Positions 1-6,171 of a DNA stretch of 10,018 nucleotides are shown here, piece by piece. Position numbers and translations under genes: made by a program. The stretch covers positions 1 through 10,018 of the forward strand of contig JAGRCC010000380.1 of NCBI GenBank assembly GCA_020433785.1, in the 5' to 3' direction. Source of the DNA: Anaerolineae bacterium. Its GTDB lineage: Bacteria; Chloroflexota; Anaerolineae; 4572-78; J111. Position 1 is the first letter of the stretch. Each line of letters begins with the position of its first letter. A model generated the notes under the pieces. That model did not search any database, was not told the DNA's origin, and saw only the letters and a program-made list of their open reading frames with translations.

Positions 1-3000
1 GGTGGTAAAGAACGGCTCGAAAATACGGGCCTTAATCTCGTCGGGAATGCCCGGGCCTGAATCGGTGATTTGAACCGCGACATGACCGTTGTCTTGAAAG
101 ACCTTAATCTCCAACTCACCCTGATTCGCCATGGCCTGAATAGCGTTGTGGATCAGATTTGTCCACACTTGATTCAGCTCATCCGGCAGACACAAAATCG
201 ACGGGACGGTCTCGTAATGTTTGAGCACCTCGACACCCTGTTTGAGCTGGTTGTGATAAATAGTGAGCACAACATCGATGCCCTCGGTCACCTCGGCCTC
301 GATCATGGTTTCCGATTGGCCATAGCGCGCGTAACTCTTGAGCGCAAAGACGACCTTCGAGGCCCGTTCGATCGCCGTGGTAATATTTCGGCTGTTTTTT
401 TGTTGACTGGATAGATTATAGGCCGCCTGTAAAATGAAGGAAATATCGTCTGATTGAAACAGTGGGATAAAGGCATCAACGTCATCATAGACGCCCATAT
501 CGGCCAGGGTATCGGCAATTAAGTCGGCTTCGGCCAGATCGAGATCTTCCAGATGCTGTCTCAATGCGCGTTTAGCTTTGCGTTCCTCACGAGAGGACAA
601 AGACACTTCGCTGGCAAGCGCCTTATCCAGTAAAGCGAAGAAATCTTTCTCCTGCTCCGGGCTCAGCCGCTTGAATAGTTCAGGCACCTGGTGAATGGAG
701 TCATTCAGAGCGTGCGAGATGTTGCCAATCGAGGCGCGGATGGCGCCGAGTGGGGTATTGACCTCGTGAGCAATACCGGCAATCAACTGCCCCAAGGCTG
801 CCATTTTTTCCGATTGAATAAGCTGCCCCTGAGTGGCGCGAAGATGGTCTAACGTCTGGGCCAGTTCGTCGGCGGTGGCTTCGGCCACATTTTTGGCTTG
901 TTGCGTCTCTTCGAACAGCTGCGCTTTCTGGATGGCCACGCCCACATTAGCCGCGATGGTTGTCAACAGGCGTAGATCAGCCTCATCGAAGCGCCCTTCC
1001 TGCGTGGTAGACTGGACGCTAATTACGCCAATCACCGTTTGCCCGGACGAGCTGCCGGAGTCGCTGACGGTAATCGGCACACTTAGGTAGGATTTGGCCG
1101 GGAAGTCGTTGGCTTCCACATTTAACTCGATGTAATGTTGGGCCACGTTTTCATTAATCAACATTGGCCGGCGGGTCTCGATCACTTTGGAGGCCAGACC
1201 TTCGCCATAGTTGATGGTTATACCGTGATAGCGTTGCCCATGATAATAGTTATAGGCAAAGTGAATTTGGTCATTATCAGGGTCGTAGAGGCCCAGGTAG
1301 ACCGTTTCAACCTCAAAGATGGCCCGCAGCTTTTCGCCAATCAGTTCGATCACGGCCTCGAGGTCCAACTCAGACACAAGGGCCTGGCTGATGCTGTTGA
1401 TCGTGGTCAGCTCGGCGGTACGCTCGTCAACGCGTTGTTCGAGGGTGCGCCCCCAAGCAGCGTTCTCCAGCGCCACTGCGGCTTGATTGGCCAGAACGGT
1501 CAGCAAATCCACATCCGCTTGGCTAAAATGACCGTTGATGATGCGCATATCGGCGTAAATCATTCCCATCAGCTTTGAGCTTGATAGGAGGGGAATGCCC
1601 AGCACCGTGCGCAGCTTGAGTTCGGGCGGATCATCTTTCGGCACAACGTTATTAACCACATTCTGAAGCAGAATGGCTTGTAGTGAGGTAGCCACTTTAT
1701 CCAGTACAGGCGTTGCTTCTGTTTTGACCGCCTCAATCTCATCCGGGGCAATACCGCTAGAGACGACAAATTTCCGCTGTCCGGCCTCGTCGAGCAAGAC
1801 CAAAAAGGCACGTTCAGCCCCGCTCAACTCGACCAGCTCGTCCATAATGAAATTTGGCAGCGTATCCACATCGCGGCTGACGCTCATTCGCAGACCAATA
1901 TCAAGCATCCGTTTCAATTGATCCTGGATATCACCCGCCCGGGCAACGTCGGTCAAAGCGGTTAGCGCCACGTCTCGGTAAGTTGCTTGCTGCGTCCATT
2001 CAACTACAATATTGCGGTTTATAGAGACTTTATTCAGATAGTTACGCCGCAAACCTTCATCGCTGATTGTAGCGATACCATCCAACATTATCTCTCGTGC
2101 TCGGTCTAAGCAGTTCCAAAGTGGCTCATTGCCAAGAAGATTAACCTCTTCCTTCATCTTTTCGCTGTTATGGGAAGTAGATAGGGGAGTGCGTTCAGGG
2201 GCGGCCTGGAGGATATGGTAATGCAACCACCATATTTCTTGGGGTGGGAACTCAGAACTGGCATCATCGGCCGCTGTTAGAAGTTTGAGTGCCTCCAAGG
2301 AGGAGTCATAAGCCTTTGTCCATTCGTTAAGCTCAAGATGTGCAGCGCCAAGCCAAGAGAGCACTGTAGCTTGATCCGCCGGTATATCTAATTCTGCTAG
2401 TAATTTGCTTGCCCGCTGGAGCAGGTCGCGGGCCTCGTCCGGTCGCTGGCGGGCGAGTGCCGCCCGACCCAATCCTAGCCAACAATACGCTTCCGACTTA
2501 CGGTCGCCCATTTCTTGGGTCAAAAGACGGCTTTCTTCGAATGCTTGTTGAGCTTGCTCACCTGCCCCCAAGCCGAGGTAACCTCGCCCTAGACTCTCTA
2601 AATGTTCCGACAGGGCAAAGCGAGCCTGCATCTCCCGCGCAATTTGGACGGCCTGTTCGCCATAATAACGCGCCTGATTATATAGGCCGAGATACCAATA
2701 GACTAGACATAAACTGTTATACAGAATTGACTGGCGCTCTCGGTTTTCAATGGCTTGAAAAATAGCCAGCGATTCTTCATAATAGGCGCGTCGCCGAGCA
2801 TAATCTCCGACGGCATGGCCCATCATGTTCAGTACATTTGCCTCACCCGTACGATTGCCCAAGTCGCGGTAAATTCCTAACGCCGTTTCCAAATATTCCT
2901 GAGCCTCAACGGCTCTATTAGTAAAGGTAGCAACCGCTCCTAAATCCCACAGGTTATGGGCCTCCCCTGAGCGGTCCCCTAAGTCGCGGTTCAGGTGCAG

Positions 3001-3504
3001 CGCTTGATTGTAGCATTGCTGGGCCTGGGTATAATCGCTCAACTGTTCCCAGGCCCGACCCAGTACCGTTAAACTGTCGGCCTCAAGGCTCCGGTCGCTC
3101 AACTGTCGGGCCAGGCTGACAGCAGTATCGGCAGCCTGTTGCGCTTCGACAACCTGGCCTAATCGGTTCATCAATTCTACCTGGTGATTAACAACCTCGA
3201 TCTGCCGCTTCAAGTCGCCCATCTTTTTAGCCAAGGTGGCCAAAGCACTCAAATCGGCTTCCACAGCGCTAAAATCTCCTAATTGCCCATGACAGTTGGC
3301 CCGTTGGGTCAAAAGATAATATTCGGTCGCAGCGTCTACATCGGCTGACCGCGCCTGGACCAGTTCCAAAGCCCGGCTATAGTAGGCAATCGCTGCTTCA
3401 TACTCATAAGCCTCATGAGCCTGATCAGCCGCACGTTGTAGGTCTGGGAGCGACTCGGTGTCGAGTGGGGGTGAGGGCTGGGTTTGAGTTTTGCTATGTT
3501 CCAT
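1..3504 (-). CDS. TPR-GAF-GAF sensor histidine kinase (C-terminus cut by window edge)
   Basis: I translated the minus strand by hand from the ATG at 3504. It stays open for 1168 codons to the window edge, so the stop lies outside. Residues about 20-400 are helical repeats of roughly 40 residues with TPR character (LG..., GDR.GEA, AL.L) and should bind partner proteins. GAF1 spans about 525-685 (LGIPLLSSSKLMGMIYADMR) and GAF2 about 700-862 (YLSVPI...VIGVISVQS). Neither shows an obvious bilin-binding Cys. A coiled coil leads to the H-box ALGQLIAGIAHEVNTPLGAI with phospho-acceptor H913. The N-box is NQVWTNLIHNAIQAM (N1120) and the G1 box DSGPGIP (D1148); the sequence ends at FEPFFTT. About 207 residues separate H913 from N1120, roughly 100 more than usual, because of a helical insertion. 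No signal peptide or membrane segment is visible, so it should sense an intracellular cue. The start is preceded by a modest AAAAGG. The family call is firm; the signal is unknown. Confidence 0.95.
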   Translation of the reverse strand, partial: MEHSKTQTQPSPPLDTESLPDLQRAADQAHEAYEYEAAIAYYSRALELVQARSADVDAATEYYLLTQRANCHGQLGDFSAVEADLSALATLAKKMGDLKRQIEVVNHQVELMNRLGQVVEAQQAADTAVSLARQLSDRSLEADSLTVLGRAWEQLSDYTQAQQCYNQALHLNRDLGDRSGEAHNLWDLGAVATFTNRAVEAQEYLETALGIYRDLGNRTGEANVLNMMGHAVGDYARRRAYYEESLAIFQAIENRERQSILYNSLCLVYWYLGLYNQARYYGEQAVQIAREMQARFALSEHLESLGRGYLGLGAGEQAQQAFEESRLLTQEMGDRKSEAYCWLGLGRAALARQRPDEARDLLQRASKLLAELDIPADQATVLSWLGAAHLELNEWTKAYDSSLEALKLLTAADDASSEFPPQEIWWLHYHILQAAPERTPLSTSHNSEKMKEEVNLLGNEPLWNCLDRAREIMLDGIATISDEGLRRNYLNKVSINRNIVVEWTQQATYRDVALTALTDVARAGDIQDQLKRMLDIGLRMSVSRDVDTLPNFIMDELVELSGAERAFLVLLDEAGQRKFVVSSGIAPDEIEAVKTEATPVLDKVATSLQAILLQNVVNNVVPKDDPPELKLRTVLGIPLLSSSKLMGMIYADMRIINGHFSQADVDLLTVLANQAAVALENAAWGRTLEQRVDERTAELTTINSISQALVSELDLEAVIELIGEKLRAIFEVETVYLGLYDPDNDQIHFAYNYYHGQRYHGITINYGEGLASKVIETRRPMLINENVAQHYIELNVEANDFPAKSYLSVPITVSDSGSSSGQTVIGVISVQSTTQEGRFDEADLRLLTTIAANVGVAIQKAQLFEETQQAKNVAEATADELAQTLDHLRATQGQLIQSEKMAALGQLIAGIAHEVNTPLGAIRASIGNISHALNDSIHQVPELFKRLSPEQEKDFFALLDKALASEVSLSSREERKAKRALRQHLEDLDLAEADLIADTLADMGVYDDVDAFIPLFQSDDISFILQAAYNLSSQQKNSRNITTAIERASKVVFALKSYARYGQSETMIEAEVTEGIDVVLTIYHNQLKQGVEVLKHYETVPSILCLPDELNQVWTNLIHNAIQAMANQGELEIKVFQDNGHVAVQITDSGPGIPDEIKARIFEPFFTT

Positions 3505-3543
3505 TCTTTTGACCTTTTACACCACACTTCGGGTCCACAGATC

Positions 3544-3571
3544 ACTATAGATTAATTCCAAATACCTTCAA
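3544..3571 (-). promoter_or_regulatory. Possible sigma70-type promoter for the histidine kinase
   Basis: Read on the minus strand, TTGAAG (3566-3571) and TATAGT (3544-3549) are separated by 16 bases, matching the -35 and -10 consensus at 4/6 and 5/6. Transcription would start around 3537, giving a leader of about 30-35 nt that contains AAAAGG ahead of the ATG at 3504. AT-rich sequence yields such matches by chance. Confidence 0.4.
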
Positions 3572-3751
3572 TTCGCCAACAGATGCTAAGGATTTACCAG
3601 AAGAAATCCCTTCAATTGGTATTTACTTGAGAATTTATTGAGGTTGGAAGTCACTTTAGGTCAATTGATAGGGTATGAAAATTAATTTTACCATGAGAGG
3701 TGGGGTTGAGCAATGCGATTATACGCCTTAGTGGGCATTTTAGAACAATCC

Positions 3752-3784
3752 TAATAAAACAAAAGCAGGACGACTTGTCCTGCT
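3752..3784 (-). terminator. Rho-independent terminator of the protease gene
   Basis: On the minus strand an 8-bp perfect stem AGCAGGAC/GTCCTGCT with a 5-nt loop (3764-3784) is followed directly by TTTGTTTTATTA (3763-3752). It lies about 150 nt past the protease stop codon and before the histidine kinase promoter, so it separates the two transcription units. Confidence 0.8.
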
Positions 3785-3936
3785 CATAACTATTTGTTGG
3801 TTAAATACCCAATCAGATAATCCATAGCAAATGCCAGATTAGAAGGCAAATAACGGGATACTTTTTGGATTGGTGTCGGCAGATCAGGCCTTGTATGTCT
3901 TTTTCATTAGCTGCGAGATCTCCAACTTAATATTAC

Positions 3937-4743
3937 TTACTCACCCTGGATTTGACTGATGATGCCATTGATAAAACCCAGCGAATCTTCAATATCGAGC
4001 CGATAATTAGTACTCATTGACACGCAGGCGCTGTCACCCGAAGACACAATGGCAACGAGAGTTTCAGTGTTGTTTGCTTTCAAAAAAACAGGTCCACCAG
4101 AATCTTTAAAGCATGAGCCGCCTTGGTCATGTGACTGATTCTGGGATAAGCGAAGCCGGGTTTTGAGTAGTTTCTGATATTCGGATTCAGCAACGCGGCG
4201 TGCACCATCAGGGTCCACGATATCCTTAGGTTTCTGCCCCTCTTCTGGGAATGCGCCGTAGCCTACAACGTTGAATTTTGCCCCTCGCAGTTCAAGGGTC
4301 TCAAGGAATCCTTCGTCAGGTAATTGTTGCGGCTGCGGTCCATCTTGCTTCAGGGTTACTATCCCCACATCATGTGGATTCGACTGGGGGCTTGAGTTGT
4401 TAAATTCGGGGTGAGTGAACAGACCCTCCACGTCCACCAAGCCATCTTTAAGCGCATTGTCTTGATCGAAACTAACTTTCACATTTTCTTTTGTAATTAT
4501 TTGCTGGTCGATAGCATCCTGTAGAAGTGAGGTGCAGTGTCCGGCCGTCAAAAAAGCTCGCGGGTCTTCTACCAATATACCGGAGCAAACCGGAATTGGC
4601 TCCCTGTCCGGGAGAGTTATTAACAATAATCCAACGTTGGGGTGATCGCCACCATCCAAATCTCCAAAAACGATGGCCGCAGCCGGGCTTATCCAAAAGG
4701 CCAACATGACAAGTAGTATGCCAGGAACTATAAATTTTCTCAC
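3937..4743 (-). CDS. Secreted trypsin-fold (S1 family) serine protease
   Basis: This 268-residue protein is predicted to hydrolyse peptide bonds outside the cytoplasmic membrane. A signal peptide (MRKF, then a hydrophobic run, then SPAAA) should be cut after residue 23. The S1 triad is visible: H69 in LTAGHC, D125 in HDVGIV and S215 in CFKDSGGP. C53-C70 and C211-C240 fit the conserved 42-58 and 191-220 disulfides. Two points are unusual. The predicted mature protein begins at IVFGD, so the Ile-Val N-terminus that activates trypsins could be made by signal peptidase with no propeptide. Chymotrypsin position 193, normally Gly in the oxyanion hole, is K213. Position 189 appears to be Gly (G209), so classic Arg/Lys specificity is not expected. 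The start is GTG at 4743: an in-frame TAA lies three codons upstream, and AGAGGAGT sits at proper spacing. The S1 call is firm; the substrate is unknown. Confidence 0.93.
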   Translation of the reverse strand: MRKFIVPGILLVMLAFWISPAAAIVFGDLDGGDHPNVGLLLITLPDREPIPVCSGILVEDPRAFLTAGHCTSLLQDAIDQQIITKENVKVSFDQDNALKDGLVDVEGLFTHPEFNNSSPQSNPHDVGIVTLKQDGPQPQQLPDEGFLETLELRGAKFNVVGYGAFPEEGQKPKDIVDPDGARRVAESEYQKLLKTRLRLSQNQSHDQGGSCFKDSGGPVFLKANNTETLVAIVSSGDSACVSMSTNYRLDIEDSLGFINGIISQIQGE

Positions 4744-4751
4744 GGGTATTT

Positions 4752-4759
4752 ACTCCTCT
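4752..4759 (-). promoter_or_regulatory. Ribosome binding site fixing the protease GTG start
   Basis: AGAGGAGT on the minus strand precedes GTG at 4743 by about 8-9 nt. An in-frame TAA (4750-4752) overlaps its edge, so no earlier start is possible. The next ATG (residue 13) would destroy the signal peptide. Confidence 0.8.
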
Positions 4760-4791
4760 AATCAGATTTAAGCCGTAGTTAACAGTGCAAT

Positions 4792-4820
4792 ATTATAAGG
4801 GGAATAGCGGGTTGCGTCAT
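4792..4820 (-). promoter_or_regulatory. Sigma70-type promoter of the protease gene
   Basis: On the minus strand ATGACG (4815-4820) and a perfect TATAAT (4792-4797) are spaced by exactly 17 bases. Transcription would begin near 4785, leaving about 42 nt of leader that includes the ribosome binding site. This gives the protease its own promoter, separate from the secreted gene upstream. Confidence 0.55.
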
Positions 4821-4835
4821 TAAACTTTAAATCAT

Positions 4836-4887
4836 TATAAAAACCAAGCTTACCTGTATCCCCCAGCGAAACGGTGAGGGATACAGG
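4836..4887 (-). terminator. Hairpin terminator of the four-cysteine secreted protein gene
   Basis: A perfect 10-bp inverted repeat, CCTGTATCCC at 4853-4862 and GGGATACAGG at 4878-4887, encloses a 15-nt loop and starts about 33 nt past the stop at 4920. On the minus strand the T-run (TTTTT, 4843-4839) follows only after about 9 nt, so termination may be partial. The hairpin itself is clear; its function is inferred. Confidence 0.5.
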
Positions 4888-4919
4888 CGACTTACTACAT
4901 CAATGAACCGAAATTATGG

Positions 4920-5480
4920 TTAAGGAGTACACGTTACGCTTAGGAAATCTAGCGCCGTTTCACAAGAAAGTTGCAAGGCAGATTTCCCTTCGATAGTAAC
5001 GACGTTTTGGGAATTATTTGGATCTTTTGCGGTGATGGAGGCAGAAGTCCAGTTTACGTGTAATTCGTCACGGTTTGGCTCCCAATTATTGTTCGGACAG
5101 CCCAGTTCCTTAGGCGATAAATCATCCTCATCAGCTATAACCTTCCACGTAAGCTTGCCATTCTGGTCGAAGGCGCCAGAACCAAGAGGAAACAATGCGG
5201 TACCCTCCGCTTTGATTAGAGGATTCTTAGGAGGCGGTTTTTGCTGCCCCTTGTTTGAACAATTGAGGTTGAATACCTCACCATGCGCTGTTAGAGTAAG
5301 CTCGAGGTCAGTATTACCGCCGCCGGTAAACGCCCCACTTATCTCGAGCGAGCCGATACTAGAGGCAAGATCCTTGAGCTTAAGATCGGTGCGATTTCTA
5401 CCCGCGAAGACGGCCGTAGCTGTTATGCCAACCAGCAGAAATGCCATGACTGTGGCTATAGTAACTAATTTTCGATTCAT
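4920..5480 (-). CDS. Secreted protein of unknown function with four cysteines
   Basis: I do not recognise a family. The 186-residue product starts at ATG 5480, preceded by a strong AGGAGG at 7-nt spacing; the in-frame ATG 13 codons upstream lacks this and would spoil the leader. MNRK followed by a hydrophobic run ending TATAVFA forms a signal peptide, probably cut after residue 26. The mature part is polar and rich in Asn, Thr, Ser and Gly, with alternating patterns that suggest beta strands (LEISGAF, DLELTLTAHG, KLTWKV, ELHVNWTSASIT). It has exactly four cysteines (C74, C128, C173, C184), enough for two disulfides after export, and a Lys/Pro-rich loop around 77-87. No lipobox or later membrane segment is seen. 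It lies directly upstream of the secreted protease on the same strand, separated by a hairpin and a separate promoter. A shared extracellular role, such as substrate or partner, is only a guess. Confidence 0.85.
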   Translation of the reverse strand: MNRKLVTIATVMAFLLVGITATAVFAGRNRTDLKLKDLASSIGSLEISGAFTGGGNTDLELTLTAHGEVFNLNCSNKGQQKPPPKNPLIKAEGTALFPLGSGAFDQNGKLTWKVIADEDDLSPKELGCPNNNWEPNRDELHVNWTSASITAKDPNNSQNVVTIEGKSALQLSCETALDFLSVTCTP

Positions 5481-5485
5481 AAAAT

Positions 5486-5493
5486 ATCCTCCT
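5486..5493 (-). promoter_or_regulatory. Strong ribosome binding site of the secreted protein
   Basis: AGGAGGAT on the minus strand places the AGGAGG core 7 nt before ATG 5480. This decides the start in favour of MNRK over the upstream in-frame ATG at 5519. Confidence 0.85.
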
Positions 5494-5724
5494 ATCATGA
5501 GATTAATAACGTTAAACAAACGGCATTTTACGGGAAATTAAGATAGATAATAATGTGCGTCCTCCCCCTTTCCTGATACCAATTAAAACATATCATCAGC
5601 CAAGAATTTTGGTTTACCATTCCTAAGAACCACGCCACCGGGAAAACAACACTTAAACAACGTGTTGTAGTAAACTTTTAATTATTTTTGACAGCAAGTT
5701 GCTCAGCGAAACACAGCGAGAGGG

Positions 5725-5753
5725 TTGGTGTACATCTCAACGATGCACACCAA
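5725..5753. repeat. 12-bp inverted repeat, 5-nt spacer
   Basis: TTGGTGTACATC (5725-5736) and GATGCACACCAA (5742-5753) are inverted copies with one mismatch, a G-U pair in RNA of one strand. No T-run follows on either side, so it does not look like a terminator. A protein binding site or an RNA hairpin is possible. Confidence 0.5.
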
Positions 5754-5812
5754 GTCACTTCAATTAAACACAAAAAAGGGTGGAGCCAGATAAAAATTCT
5801 ATTAGAAATCAG

Positions 5813-5986
5813 TTAGTCTTTTGGTTTTTGTGGACGAATCGATAGATGAGGTAGTGCCCCCTGTTTCCTCTTTCGCGATTTACCCGGCATTTCATTTTTG
5901 GTCAATTTATCGGTCTTAAGGTGATATCGATCCCATTCGATCTCACCGAAGAATATTAAAATTGTAATCCTCAAACGTTCAGACAT
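5813..5986 (-). CDS. Doubtful small ORF, 57 residues, unknown
   Basis: The minus strand is open from ATG 5986 to TAA 5813. The product starts MSERLRITILIFFGEIEW and ends in a strongly basic, Lys/Pro-rich tail (GKSRKRKQGALPHLSIRP). An in-frame TGA two codons upstream means it is not the end of a longer frame. A TTGCGA-17-TATACT promoter lies about 100 nt upstream. Against it, there is no Shine-Dalgarno sequence, no family I recognise, and the region is AT-rich and hairpin-bearing. Treat it as a candidate only. Confidence 0.2.
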   Translation of the reverse strand: MSERLRITILIFFGEIEWDRYHLKTDKLTKNEMPGKSRKRKQGALPHLSIRPQKPKD

Positions 5987-6090
5987 CGTTCAAAAACTAT
6001 AACGAACGTGCCTGAGGCTAAGCTGCTCTCGATCAGGCAGATGGCCTATCAGGAAAGCTTGATTCGATTAAATTCTTTGGCGATAGGTTT

Positions 6091-6119
6091 AGTATATGGG
6101 ATGCCGGTTTATTTCGCAA
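6091..6119 (-). promoter_or_regulatory. Possible promoter inside the long gap
   Basis: On the minus strand TTGCGA (6114-6119) and TATACT (6091-6096) are spaced by exactly 17 bases, matching consensus at 4/6 and 5/6. It points to the small ORF at 5986 and beyond to the secreted protein gene at 5480. A transcript from here would carry the hairpins at 6009-6087. Confidence 0.35.
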
Positions 6120-6171
6120 TGGACTTTTGGTCACTATTCTGGCGACAGCGAGTAGATCGCTGCTAAACTGT

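Larger units (their letters stand above)
3505..3936. other. Intergenic region between histidine kinase and protease
   Basis: This 432-base gap is AT-rich and holds no gene I can support. It contains a likely minus-strand promoter for the histidine kinase near its left end and the protease terminator in the middle. The 9-mer CCTTCAATT occurs twice, at 3566-3574 and at about 3610-3618. AAATACC before the first copy is answered by GGTATTT after the second. This could be an operator next to the promoter or chance in AT-rich sequence. Confidence 0.5.
5520..6171. other. Long AT-rich intergenic region with hairpins
   Basis: About 650 bases lie between the secreted protein gene and the Ser/Thr kinase stop. 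No confident gene is present. It holds a near-perfect 12-bp inverted repeat (5725-5753), one reasonable minus-strand promoter (6091-6119), and downstream of that promoter paired segments TGCCTGA/TCAGGCA (6009-6015 with 6033-6039) and CCTATC/GATAGG (6045-6050 with 6082-6087). A 57-codon ORF follows at 5813-5986. The promoter plus hairpins could belong to a small RNA or a structured leader; this is inference. Confidence 0.45.

Noticed and set aside
70..3300. Several plus-strand and alternative-frame open frames across the left third
   Set aside because: They all lie over the continuous 1168-codon histidine kinase frame, whose domains are recognisable. None has a recognisable product or a start signal.
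3790..3900. Minus-strand open stretch of about 36 codons after the protease, ending RYLPSNLAFAMDYLIGYLTNK then TAG
   Set aside because: It looks protein-like but begins after an in-frame TGA with no usable start except an ATG near its end, has no ribosome binding site, and lies just before a terminator. It may be a gene remnant, but nothing supports it beyond open frame.
5032..5541. 169-codon plus-strand frame opposite the secreted protein
   Set aside because: The minus-strand frame has a strong ribosome binding site and a clear signal peptide. The plus-strand product matches nothing I recognise and has no start signal.
6146..6162. CAGCGA/TCGCTG hairpin just past the tandem kinase stop
   Set aside because: Only 6 bp of stem and no T-run on the minus strand, so it is not a convincing terminator.
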